Assembly (NCBI RefSeq): GCF_029227915.1
Contig: NC_079877.1
Span: forward strand, 35,367,851 to 35,431,850
Source of the DNA: Hydractinia symbiolongicarpus
Taxonomy: Eukaryota > Cnidaria > Hydrozoa > Anthoathecata > Hydractiniidae
Length of the DNA: 64,000 bases
Direction: 5' to 3'
Shown here: piece by piece, positions 36,945 to 49,525 of the stretch
How the letters are laid out: the number at the start of each line of letters is the position of its first letter
Position numbering within the stretch: position 1 is the stretch's first letter
Position numbers and translations under genes: made by a program
The notes under the pieces: model-generated
Database searches by the model: none
What the model saw: the letters and a program-made list of their open reading frames with translations, nothing else
Told to the model about the DNA's origin: nothing

Positions 36945-39900
36945 CTTTTATTCAGCGTTTCATCAAAAATGCAAACATTTTTAAAAACTACAAGTCTCAT
37001 GCGTTTTAGTGGTGAAAAAATAATTTAAAAAATCGTTCGGAAAATGAGTTTACTCCCTGGGTACTTTCTTCGTATACTTTTGACTATATGGGCCGAGTCC
37101 GGGGTTAACGGGAAATGGCGGGTTTTCGTTTGCCGGCGATTAAACTTCTTTTATTCAGCGTCTCAACAAAAATGAAAACATTTTTAAAAACTATAAGTCT
37201 CATGGGCTTTAGTGGTGAAAAAATATTTTAAAAATTCGTTCGGGAAATGAGTTTACTCACTGGGTACTTTCCTTGTATACTTTTGACTATACGGGCCGAG
37301 TCCGGGATTTACGGGAAATCGCGGGTTTTCGTTTGCCGGCGATTAAACTTCTTTTATTCAGCGTCTCATCAAAAATGAAAACGTTTGTGAAAACTACAAG
37401 TCTCATGCGTTGAAGTGGTGAAAAAATAATTTAAAAAATCGTTCGGAAAATGAGTTTACTCCCTTGGTACTTTCTTTGTATACTCTTGACTATATGGGCC
37501 AAGCCCGGGATTTACGGGAAATCGCGGGTTTTCGTTTGCCGGCGATTAAACGTCTTTTATTCAGCGTTTCATCAAAAATGCAAACATTTTTAAAAACTAC
37601 AAGTCTCATGCGTTTTAGTGGTAAAAAAATAATTTAAAAAATCGTTCGGAAAATGAGTTTACTCCCTGGGTACTTTCTTCGTATACTTTTGACTATATGG
37701 GCCGAGTCCGGGGTTAACGGGAAATGGCGGGTTTTCGTTTGCCGGCGATTAAACTTCTTTTATTCAGCGTCTCAACAAAAATGAAAACATTTTTAAAAAC
37801 TACAAGTCTCATGCGTTGAAGTGGTGAAAAAATAATTTAAAAAATCGTTCGGAAAATGAGTTTACTCCCTTGGTACTTTCTTTGTATACTCTTGACTATA
37901 TGGGCCAAGCCCGGGATTTACGGGAAATCGCGGGTTTTCGTTTGCCGGCGATTAAACGTCTTTTATTCAGCGTTTCATCAAAAATGCAAACATTTTTAAA
38001 AACTACAAGTCTCATGCGTTTTAGTGGTAAAAAAATAATTTAAAAAATCGTTCGGAAAATGAGTTTACTCCCTGGGTACTTTCTTTGTATACTTTTGACT
38101 ATACGGGCCGAGTCCGGGGTTAACGGGAAATGGCGGGTTTTCGTTTGCCGGCGATTAAACTTCTTTTATTCAGCGTCTCAACAAAAATGAAAACATTTTT
38201 AAAAACTATAAGTCTCATGGGCTTTAGTGGTGAAAAAATATTTTAAAAAATCGTTCGGGAAATGAGTTTACTCCTTGGGTACTTTCTTTGTATACTTTTG
38301 ACTATACGGGCCGAGTCCGGGATTTACGGGAAGTCGCGGGTTTTCGTTTGCCGGCGTTTAAACTTCTTTTATTCAGCGTCTCATCAAAAATGAAAACATT
38401 TTTAAAAACTACAAGTCTCATGCGTTTTAGTGGTTAAAAAATATTTTAAAAAATCGTTCGGAAAATGAGTTTACTCCCTGGGTACTTTCTTTGTATACTT
38501 TTGACTATACGGGCCGAGTCCGGGATTTACGGGAAGTCGCGGGTTTTCGTTTGCCGGCGTTTAAACTTCTTTTATTCAGCGTCTCATCAAAAATGAAAAC
38601 ATTTTTAAAAACTACAAGTCTCATGGGCTTTAGTGGTGAAATAATAATTTAAAAAATCGTTCGGAAAATGAGTTTACTCCCTTGGTACTTTCTTTGTATA
38701 CTTTTGACTATATGGGCCAAGCCCGGGATTTACGGGAAATCGCGGGTTTTCGTTTGCCGGCGATTAAACTTCTTTTATTCCGCGTTTCATCAAAAATGCA
38801 AACATTTTTAAAAACTACAAGTCTCATGCGTTTTAGTGGTGAAAAAATAATTTAAAAAATCGTTCGGAAAATGAGTTTACTCCCTGGGTACTTTCTTTGT
38901 ATACTTTTGACTATACGGGCCGAGTCCGGGGTTAACGGGAAATGGCGGGTTTTCGTTTGCCGGCGATTAAACTTCTTTTATTCAGCGTCTCAACAAAAAT
39001 GAAAACATTTTTAAAAACTATAAGTCTCATGGGCTTTAGTGGTGAAAAAATATTTTAAAAAATCGTTCGGGAAGTGAGTTTACTCCTTGGGTACTTTCTT
39101 TGTATACTTTTGACTATACGGGCCGAGTCCGGGATTTACGGGAAGTCGCGGGTTTTCGTTTGCCGGCGATTAAACTTCTTTTATTCAGCGTCTCATCAAA
39201 AATGAAAGCATTTTTAAAAACTACAAGTCTCATAGGCTTTAGTGGTGAAATAATAATTTAAAAAATCGTTCGGAAAATGAGTTTACTCCCTTGGTACTTT
39301 TTTTGTATACTTTTGACTATATGGGCCAAGCCCGGGATTTACGGGAAATCGCGGGTTTTCGTTTGCCGGCGATTAAACTTCTTTTATTCAGCGTTTCATC
39401 TAAAATGAAAACATTTTTAAAAACTACAAGTCTCATGCGTTTTAGTGGTGAAAAAATAATTTAAAAAATCGTTCGGAAAATGAGTTTACTCCCTGGGTAC
39501 TTTCTTTGTATACTTTTGACTATATGGGCCGAGTCCGGGGTCAACGGGAAATGGCGGGTTTTCGTTTGCCGGCGATTAAACTTCTTTTATTCAGCGTCTC
39601 AACAAAAATGAAAACATTTTTAAAAACTATAAGTCTCATGGGCTTTAGTGGTGAAAAAATATTTCAAAAATTCGTTCGGGAAATGAGTTTACTCACTGGG
39701 TACTTTCCTTGTATACTTTTGACTATACGGGCCGAGTCCGGGATTTACGGGAAATTGCAGGTTTTCGTTTGCCGGCGATTAAACTTCTTTTATTCAGCGT
39801 CTCATCAAAAATGAAAACGTTTTTGAAAACTACAAGTCTCATGCGTTGAAGTGGTGAAAAAATAATTTAAAAAATCGTTCGGAAAATGAGTTTACTCCCT

Positions 39901-39989
39901 TGGTACTTTCTTTGTATACTTTTGACTATATGGGCCAAGCCCGGGATTTACGGGAAATCGCGGGTTTTCGTTTGCCGGCGATTAAACGT
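36945..39989. repeat. 15-monomer rearranged third copy (3045 bp)
   Basis: The first ~850 bp match the previous copy at +2842 (GTTGAAGTGG at 37409). A two-monomer duplication follows (GTTGAAGTGG again at 37815, 406 bp later). A monomer with GTGGTTAAAAAATATT is present near 38431, which the 14-mer copies lack. From about 38580 the order resumes at +3045 (GGGAAGTGAG at 39069, GTTGAAGTGG at 39845). The net length is 15 x 203. Confidence 0.87.
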
Positions 39990-40700
39990 CTTTTATTCAG
40001 CGTTTCATCAAAAATGCAAACATTTTTAAAAACTACAAGTCTCATGCGTTTTAGTGGTAAAAAAATAATTTAAAAAATCGTTCGGAAAATGAGTTTACTC
40101 CCTGGGTACTTTCTTTGTATACTTTTGACTATACGGGCCGAGTCCGGGGTTAACGGGAAATGGCGGGTTTTCGTTTGCCGGCGATTAAACTTCTTTTATT
40201 CAGCGTCTCAACAAAAATGAAAACATTTTTAAAAACTATAAGTCTCATGGGCTTTAGTGGTGAAAAAATATTTGAAAAAATCGTTTGGGAAATGAGTTTA
40301 CTCCTTGGGTACTTTCTTTGTATACTTTTGACTATACGGGCCGAGTCCGGGATTTACGGGAAGTCGCGGGTTTTCGTTTGCCGGCGTTTAAACTTCTTTT
40401 ATTCAGCGTCTCATCAAAAATGAAAGCATTTTTAAAAACTACAAGTCTCATAGGCTTTAGTGGTGAAATGATAATTTAAAAAATTGTTCGGAAAATGAGT
40501 TTACTCCCTTGGTACTTTTTTTGTATACTTTTGACTATATGGGCCAAGCCCGGGATTTACGGGAAATCGCGGGTTTTCGTTTGCCGGCGATTAAACTTCT
40601 TTTATTCAGCGTTTCATCAAAAATGAAAACATTTTTAAAAACTACAAGTCTCATGCGTTTTAGTGGTGAAAAAATAATTTAAAAAATCGTTCGGAAAATG
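39990..40700. repeat. End of the 27-40 kb HOR family
   Basis: Three to four monomers carry ATGCAAAC, GGGGTTAACGGG and ATGAAAGC. These are the last ATGCAAAC and GGTTAACGG monomers in the window. Stop-codon mutations, such as ATATTTGAAAAAATCG near 40270, open a meaningless 87-codon frame. Confidence 0.8.
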
Positions 40701-43441
40701 AGTTTACTCCCTGGGTACTTTCTTTGTATACTTTTGACTATACGGGCCGAGTCCGGGATTTACGGGAAGTCGCGTGTTTTCGTTTGCCGGCGTTTAAACT
40801 TCTTTTATTCAGCGTCTCATCAAAAATGAAAACATTTTTAAAAACTACAAGTCTCATGGGCTTCAGTGGTGAAATAATAAATTAAAAAATCGTTCGGGAA
40901 ATGAGTATACACCCTGGGTACTTTCTTTGTATACTTTTGACTATACGGGCCGAGTCCGGGATTTACGGGAAATCGCAAGTTTTCGTTTGCCAGCGATTAA
41001 ACTTCTTTTATTCAGCGTCTCATCAAAAATGAAAACATTTTTGAAAATTACAAGTCTCATGCGTTGTAGTGGTGAAAAAATAATTTAAAAAATCGTTCGG
41101 AAAAAGAGTTTACTCACTGGGTACTTTCTTTGTATACTTTTGACTATATGGGCCAAGCCCGGGATTTACGGGAAATCTCGGGTTTTCGTTTGCCGGCGAT
41201 TAAACTTCTTTTATTCTGCGTTTCATCAAAAATGAAAACATTTTTAAAAACTACAAGTCTTATGCGTTTTAGTGGTGAAAAAATAATTTAAAAAATCGTT
41301 CTGGAAATGAGTTTACTCACAGGGTACTTTCTTTGTATACATTCGACTATACGGGCCAAGCCCGGGATTTACGGGAAATCGCGGGTTTTCGTTTGCCGGC
41401 GTTTAAACCTCTTTCATTAAGCGTCTCATCAAAAATGAAAACATTTTTTAAAACTACAAGTCTCATGCGTTTTAGTGGTGAAAAAAAAATTTAAAAAATC
41501 GTTCGGGAAATGAGTTTACTCCCTGGGTACTTTCTTTGTATACATTCGACTATACGGGCCAAGCCCCGGATTTACGGGAAATCGCGGGATTTGGTTTGCC
41601 GGCGATTAAACCTCTTTCATTAAGCGTCTCATCAAAAATGAAAACATTTTTGAAAACTACAAGTCTCATGCGTTTTAGTGGTGAAAAAATAATTTAAAAA
41701 ATCGTTCGGGAAATGAGTTTACTCCCTGGGTACTTTCTTTGTACACTATTGACTATACGGGCCGAGTCCGGGATTTACGGGAAATCGCGGATTTTCGTTT
41801 GCCGGCCATTAAACTTCTTTTATTCAGCGTCCCATCAAATATGAAAATATTTTTGAAATCTACAAGTCTCATGCGTTTAGTGGTAAAAAAATAATATAAA
41901 AAATCCTTCGGGAAATGAGTTTACTCCCTGGGTACTTTCTTTGTATACTTTTGACTATACAGGCTGAGTCCAGGGTTTACGGGAAATGGGGGGTTTTCCT
42001 TTGCCGGCGATTAAACTTCTTTTATTCAGCGTTTCATCAAAAATAAAAACATTTTTGAAAACTACAAGTCTTATGCGTTTTAGTGTTGAAAAAATAATTT
42101 AAAAAATCGTTCTGGAAATGAGTTTACTCACAAGGTACTTTCTTTGTATACATTCGACTATACGGGCCAAGCCCCGGATTTACGGGAAATCGCGGGATTT
42201 CGTTTGCCGGCGATTAAACCTCTTTCATTAAGCGTCTCTTCAAAAATGAAAACATTTTTGAAAACTACAAGTCTCATGCGTTTTAGTGGTGAAAAAATAA
42301 TTTAAAAAATCGTTCGGGAAATGAGTTTACTCCCTGGGTACTTTCTTTGTATACTTTTGACGATACGGGCCGAGTCCGGGGTTTACGGGAAATGGCGGGT
42401 TTTCCTTTGCCGGCGATTAAACTTCTTTTATTCAGGGTCTCATCAAAAATGAAAACATTTTTGAAAACTACAAGTCTCATGCGTTTTAGTGGTGAAAAAA
42501 TAATTTAAAAAATCGTTCGGGAAATGAGTTTACTCCCTGGGTACTTTCTTTGTATACATTCGACTATACGGGCCAAGCCTGGGATTCACGGGAAATCGCG
42601 GGTTTTCGTTTGCCGGCGATTAAACTTCTTTCATTAAGCGTCTCATCAAAAATGAAAACATTTTTGACAACTACAAGTCTCATGCGTTTTAGTGGTGAAA
42701 AAAAAATTTAAAAAATCGTTCGGGAAATGAGTTTACTGCCTGGGTACTTTCTTTGTATACATTCGAATATACGGGCCAAGCCCGGGATTTACGGGAAATC
42801 AGGGGATTTTGTTTGCCGGCGATTAAACCTCTTTCATTAAGCGTCTCATCAAAAATGAAAACATTTTTGAAAACTACAAGTCTCATGCGTTGTAGTGGTG
42901 AAAAAATAATTTAAAAAATCGTTCGGAAAATGAGTTTACTCCCTGGGTACTTTCTTTGTATACTTTTGACTATACGGGCCCAGTCCGGCGTTTACGGGAA
43001 ATGGTGGGTTTTTGTTTGACGGCGATTAAACTTCTTTTATTCAGCGTCTCATCAAATATGATAACATTTCTGAAAACTACAAGTCTCCTGCGTTTTAGTG
43101 GTGAAAAGATAATTTAAAAAATCGTTTTGGAAATGAGTTTACTCACAGGGTACTTTCTTTGTATACATTCGACTATACAGGCCAAGCCCGGGATTTTTGC
43201 GGGAAATCGCGGGTTTTCGTTTGCCAGCGATTAAACCACTTTCATTAAGCGTCTCATCAAAAATGAAAACATTTTTGAAAACTACAAGTCACATGCGTTT
43301 TAGTGGTGAAAAAAAAATTTAAAAAATCGTTCGGGAAATGAGTTTACTCCCTGGGTACTTTCTTTGTATACATTCGACTATACGGGCCAAGCCCCGGATT
43401 TACGGGAAATCGCGGGATTTGGTTTGCCGGCGATTAAACCT
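40701..43441. repeat. Divergent, weakly ordered monomers at the zone boundary
   Basis: About 13.5 monomers show more scattered differences and no clear internal HOR. The segment 40721-41060 resembles 21637-21976 of the 14-mer HOR (CGCGTGTTTTCG at 40771 and 21687; GGGCTTCAGTGG). From about 41300 a different family takes over, with CTCTTTCATTAAGCG starts and ATACATTCGACTATACGGG. The first +2-bp monomer with GGGATTTTTGCGGG is near 43190. Confidence 0.8.
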
Positions 43442-44862
43442 CTTTCATTAAGCGTCTCATCAAAAATGAAAACATTTTTGAAAACTACAAGTCTCATGCG
43501 TTTTAGTGGTGAAAAGATAATTTAAAAAATCGTTCGGGAAATCAGTTTACTCCCTGGGTACTTTCTTTGTACACTATTGACTATACGGGCCGAGTCCGGG
43601 ATTTACGGGAAATCGCGGATTTTTGTTTGCCGGCGATTAAACTTCTTTTATTCAGCGTCCCATCAAATATGAAAATATTTTTGAAATCTACAAGTCTCAT
43701 GCGTTTAGTGGTAAAAAAATAATATAAAAAATCCTTCGGGAAATGAGTTTACTCCCTGGGTACTTTTTTGTATACTTTTGACTATACAGGCTGAGTCCGG
43801 GGTTTACGGGAAATGGCGGGTTTTCGTTTGCCGGCGATTAAACTTCTTTTATTCAGCGTCTCATCAAAAATGATAAAATTTCTGAAAACTACAAGTCTCC
43901 TGCGTTTTAGTGGTGAAAAGATAATTTAAAAAATCGTTTTGGAAATGAGTTTACTCACAGGGTACTTTCTTTGTATACTTTTGACTATACGGGCGGACTC
44001 CGGCGTTTACGGGAAATGGCGGGTTTTCGTTTGACGGCGATTAAACTTCTTTTATTCAGCGTCTCATCAAAAATGATAACATTTCTGAAAACTACAAGTC
44101 TCCTGCGTTTTAGTGGTGAAAAGATAAGTTAAAAAATCGTTTTGGAAATGAGTTTATTCACAGGGTACTTTCTTTGTATACATTCGACTATACAGGCCAA
44201 GCCCGGGATTTTTGCGGAAAATCGCGGGTTTTCGTTTGCCAGCGATTAAACCACTTTCATTAAGCGTCTCATCAAAAATGAAAACATTTTTAAAAACTAC
44301 AAGTCACATGCGTTTTAGTGGTGAAGAAAAAATTTAAAAAATCGTTCGGGAAATGAGTTTACTCCCTGGTTACTTTCTTTGTATACATTCGACTATACGG
44401 GCCAAGCCCCGGATTTACGGGAAATCGCGGGATTTCGTTTGCCGGCGATTAAACCTCTTTCATTAAGCGTCTCATCAAAAATGAAAACATTTTTGAAAAC
44501 TACAAGTCTCATGCGTTTTAGTGGTGAAAAAATAATTTAAAAAATCGTTCGGGAAATGAGTTTACTCCCTGGGTACTTTCTTTGTATACTTTTGCCTATA
44601 CGGGCCGAGTCCAGGTTTCACGGGAAATCGCGGATTTTCGTTTGCCGGCGATTAAACTTCTTTTATTCAGCGTCCCATCAAAAATGAAAAAATTTTTGAA
44701 AACTACAAGTCTTATGCGTTGTAGTGGTAAAAAAATAATTTAAAAAATCGTTCGGAAAATGAGTTTACTCCCTGGGTACTTTCTTCGTATACTTTTGACT
44801 ATATGGGCCAAGCCCGGGATTTACGGGAAATGGCGGGTTTTCGTTTGCCGGCGATTAAACTT
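43442..44862. repeat. 7-monomer HOR, copy 1 (1421 bp)
   Basis: Seven monomers repeat at +1421 bp. ATCAGTTTACTCCC lies at 43541 and 44962, and TGATAAAATTTCTG at 43871 and 45292. The block includes GTACACTATTGAC, the short GCGTTTAGTGG monomer, the GGGCGGACTCCGGCG monomer and a GGGATTTTTGCGG monomer. Losses and gains of 1-2 bp in single monomers balance to 7 x 203. Confidence 0.9.
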
Positions 44863-46283
44863 CTTTTATTCAGCGTCCCATCAAATATGAAAACATTTTT
44901 GAAAACTACAAGTCTCATGCGTTTTAGTGGTGAAAAGATAATTTAAAAAATCGTTCGGGAAATCAGTTTACTCCCTGGGTACTTTCTTTGTACACTATTG
45001 ACTATACGGGCCGAGTCCGGGATTTACGGGAAATCGCGGATTTTTGTTTGCCGGCGATTAAACTTCTTTTATTCAGCGTCCCATCAAATATGAAAATATT
45101 TTTGAAATCTACAAGTCTCATGCGTTTAGTGGTAAAAAAATAATATAAAAAATCCTTCGGGAAATGAGTTTACTCCCTGGGTACTTTTTTGTATACTTTT
45201 GACTATACAGGCTGAGTCCGGGGTTTACGGGAAATGGCGGGTTTTCGTTTGCCGGCGATTAAACTTCTTTTATTCAGCGTCTCATCAAAAATGATAAAAT
45301 TTCTGAAAACTACAAGTCTCCTGCGTTTTAGTGGTGAAAAGATAATTTAAAAAATCGTTTTGGAAATGAGTTTACTCACAGGGTACTTTCTTTGTATACT
45401 TTTGACTATACGGGCGGACTCCGGCGTTTACGGGAAATGGCGGGTTTTCGTTTGACGGCGATTAAACTTCTTTTATTCAGCGTCTCATCAAAAATGATAA
45501 CATTTCTGAAAACTACAAGTCTCCTGCGTTTTAGTGGTGAAAAGATAAGTTAAAAAATCGTTTTGGAAATGAGTTTATTCACAGGGTACTTTCTTTGTAT
45601 ACATTCGACTATACAGGCCAAGCCCGGGATTTTTGCGGAAAATCGCGGGTTTTCGTTTGCCAGCGATTAAACCACTTTCATTAAGCGTCTCATCAAAAAT
45701 GAAAACATTTTTAAAAACTACAAGTCACATGCGTTTTAGTGGTGAAGAAAAAATTTAAAAAATCGTTCGGGAAATGAGTTTACTCCCTGGTTACTTTCTT
45801 TGTATACATTCGACTATACGGGCCAAGCCCCGGATTTACGGGAAATCGCGGGATTTCGTTTGCCGGCGATTAAACCTCTTTCATTAAGCGTCTCATCAAA
45901 AATGAAAACATTTTTGAAAACTACAAGTCTCATGCGTTTTAGTGGTGAAAAAATAATTTAAAAAATCGTTCGGGAAATGAGTTTACTCCCTGGGTACTTT
46001 CTTTGTATACTTTTGCCTATACGGGCCGAGTCCAGGTTTCACGGGAAATCGCGGATTTTCGTTTGCCGGCGATTAAACTTCTTTTATTCAGCGTCCCATC
46101 AAAAATGAAAAAATTTTTGAAAACTACAAGTCTTATGCGTTGTAGTGGTAAAAAAATAATTTAAAAAATCGTTCGGAAAATGAGTTTACTCCCTGGGTAC
46201 TTTCTTCGTATACTTTTGACTATATGGGCCAAGCCCGGGATTTACGGGAAATGGCGGGTTTTCGTTTGCCGGCGATTAAACTT
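44863..46283. repeat. 7-monomer HOR, copy 2 (1421 bp)
   Basis: This is a near-identical second copy. The crossover between the copies lies between about 44889 and 44936: CCCATCAAATATG on the left matches the monomer at 46300, and GGTGAAAAGATAATT on the right matches the monomer near 43510. Homology ends near 46360. Confidence 0.9.
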
Positions 46284-48918
46284 CTTTTATTCAGCGTCCC
46301 ATCAAATATGAAAATATTTTTGAAAACTACAAGTCTCATGCGTTTTAGTGGTGAAAAAATAATTTAAAAAATCGTTCGGAAAATGAGTTTACTCCCTGGG
46401 TACTTTCTTTGTATACTTTTGCCTATACGGGCCGAGTCCAGGATTTACGGGAAATCGCGGATTTTCGTTTGCCGGCGATTAAATTTCTTTTATTCAGCGT
46501 CCCATCAAAAATGAAAACATTTTTGAAAACTACAAGTCTTATGCGTTTAGTGGTAAAAAAATAATATAAAAAATCGTTCGGGAAATGAGTTTAATCCCTG
46601 AGTACTTTCTTTGTATACTTTTGACTATACGGGCCGAGTCCGGGATTTACGGGAAATCGCAGGTTTTCGTTTGCCGGCGATTAAACTTCTTTTATTCAGC
46701 GTCTCATCAAAAATGAAAACATTTTTGAAAACTACAAGTCTCATGCGTTGTAGTGGTAAAAAAATAATTTAAAAAATCGTTCGGAAAATGAGTTTACTCC
46801 CTGGGTACTTTCTTTGTATACTTTTGACTATATGGGCCAAGCCCGGGATTTACGGGAAATCGCGGGATTTCGTTTGCCGGCGATTAAACCTCTTTCATCA
46901 AGCGTCTCATCACAAATGAAAACATTTTTAAAAACTACAAGTTTCATGCGTTTTAGTGGTGAAGAAAAAATTTAAAAAATCGTTCGGGAAATGAGTTTAC
47001 TCCCTGGTTACTTTCTTTGTATACATTCGACTATACGGGCCAAGCCCCGGATTTACGGGAAATCGCGGGATTTCGTTTGCCGGCGATTAAACCTCTTTCA
47101 TTAAGCGTCTCATCAAAAATGAAAACATTTTTGAAAACTACAAGTCTCATGCGATTTAGTGGTGAAAAAATAATTTAAAAAATCGTTCGGAAAATGAGTT
47201 TACTCCCTGGGTACTTTCTTTGTATACTTTTGCCTATACGGGCCGAGTCCAGGATTTACGGGAAATCGCGGATTTTCGTTTGCCGGCGATTAAATTTCTT
47301 TTATTCAGCGTCCCATCAAAAATGAAAACATTTTGGAAAACTACAAGTCTTATGCGTTTAGTGGTAAAAAAATAATATAAAAAATCGTTCGGGAAATGAG
47401 TTTAATCCCTGGGTACTTTCTTTGTATACTTTTGACTATACGGGCCGAGTCCGGGATTTACGGGAAATCGCAGGTTTTCGTTTGCCGGCGATTAAACTTC
47501 TTTTATTCAGCGTCTCATCAAAAATGAAAACATTTTTGAAAACTACAAGTCTCATGCGTTTTAGTGTCGAAAAAATAATTTAAAAAATCGTTCTGGAAAT
47601 GAGTTTACTCCCTGGGTACTTTCTTTGTATACTTTTGACTATATGGGCCAAGCCCGGGATTTACGGGAAATCGCGGGTTTTCGTTTGCCGGCAATTAAAC
47701 TTCTTTTATTCAGCGTCTCATCAAAAATGAAAACATTTTTGAAAACTACAAGTCTCATGCGTTTTAGTGTTGAAAAAATAATTTAAAAAATCGTTCTGGA
47801 AATGAGTTTACTCACAAGGTACTTTCTTTGTATACATTCGACTATACGGGCCAAGCCCCGGATTTACGGGAAATCGCGGGATTTCGTTTGCCGGCGATTA
47901 AACCTCTTTCATTAAGCGTCTCATCAAAAATGAAAACATTCTTAAAAACTATAAGTCTCATGGGTTTTAGTGTTGAAAAAATAATTTAAAAAATCGTTCT
48001 GGAAATGAGTTTACACACAAGGTACTTTCTTTGTATACATTCGACTATACGGGTCAAGCCCCGGATTTACGGGAAATCGCGGGATTTCGTTTGCCGGCGA
48101 TTAAACCTCTTTCATCAAGCGTCTCATCACAAATGAAAACATTTTTGAAAACTACAAGTCTCATGCGTTTTAGTGGTGAAGAAAAAATTTAAAAAATCGT
48201 TCGGGAAATGAGTTTACTCCCTGGTTACTTTCTTTGTATACATTCGACTATACGGGCCAAGCCCCGGATTTACGGGAAATCGCGGGATTTCGTTTGCCGG
48301 CGATTAAACCTCTTTCATTAAGCGTCTCATCAAAAATGAAAACATTTTTGAAAACTACAAGTCTCATGCGTTTTAGTGGTGAAAAAATAATTTAAAAAAT
48401 CGTTCGGAAAATGAGTTTACTCCCTGGGTACTTTCTTTGTATACTTTTGCCTATACGGGCCGAGTCCAGGATTTACGGGAAATCGCGGATTTTCGTTTGC
48501 CGGCGATTTAATTTCTTTTATTCAGCGTCCCATCAAAAATGAAAACATTTTTGAAAACTACAAGTCTCATGCGTTGTAGTGGTAAAAAAATAATTTAAAA
48601 AATCGTTCGGAAAATGAGTTTACTCCCTGGGTACTTTCTTTGTATACTTTTGACTATATGGGCCAAGCCCGGGATTTACGGAAAATCGCGGGTTTTCGTT
48701 TGCCGGCAATTAAACTTCTTTTATTCAGCGTCCCATCAAATATGAAATTATTTTTGAAAACTACAAGTCTCATGCGTTTAGTGGTAAAAAAATAATATAA
48801 AAAATCTTTCGGGAAATGAGTTTACTCCCTGGGTACTTTCTTTGTATACTTTTGACTATACAGGCCGAGCCGGGGTTTACGGGAAATGGCGTGTTTTCGT
48901 TTGCCGGCGATTAAACTT
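46284..48918. repeat. Mixed monomers with a ~4-monomer offset
   Basis: About 13 monomers lie here. The segment near 46380-46700 recurs near 47190-47520 at 811 bp (4 x 203 minus 1), marked by GAGTTTAATCCCTG (TTAATCCC at 46591 and 47402). Monomers with CTTTTGCCTATACGGG, CGTCCCATC and GTGTTGAAAAAATAATTT are frequent. There is nothing besides satellite. Confidence 0.8.
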
Positions 48919-49525
48919 CTTTTATTCAGCGTCTCATCAAAAATGAAAACATTTTTGAAAACTACAAGTCTCATGCGTTTTAGTGTTGAAAAAATAATTT
49001 AAAAAATCGTTCTGGAAATGAGTTTACTCACAAGGTACTTTCTTTGTATACATTCGACTATACGGGCCAAGCCCCGGATTTACGGGAAATCACGGGATTT
49101 CGTTTGCCGGCGATTAAACCTCTTTCATTAAGCGTCTCATCAAAAATGAAAACATTTTTGAAAACTACAAGTCTCATGCGTTTTAGTGGTGAAAAGATAA
49201 TTTAAAAAATCGTTCGGAAAATGATTTTACTCCCTGGTTACTTTCTTTGTATACATTCGACTATACGGGCCAAGCCCCGGATTTACGGGAAATCGCGGGA
49301 TTTCGTTTGCCGGCGATTAAACTTCTTTTATTCAGCGTCTCATCAAATATGAAAATATTTTTGAAAACTACAAGTCTCATGCGTTTAGTGGTAAAAAAAT
49401 AATATAAAAAATCTTTCGGGAAATGAGTTTACTCCCTGGGTACTTTTTTTGTATACTTTTGACTATACAGGCCGAGCCGGGGTTTACGGGAAATGGCGGG
49501 TTTTCGTTTGCCGGCGATTAAACTT
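48919..49525. repeat. 3-monomer duplication (607 bp)
   Basis: This block recurs at 49526 with its first two monomers. AAAATGATTTTACTCCC lies at about 49218 and 49825, 607 bp apart (3 x 203 minus 2). The third monomer, with CAGGCCGAGCCGGGG, has lost bases of GAGTCCGGGG. Confidence 0.82.
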
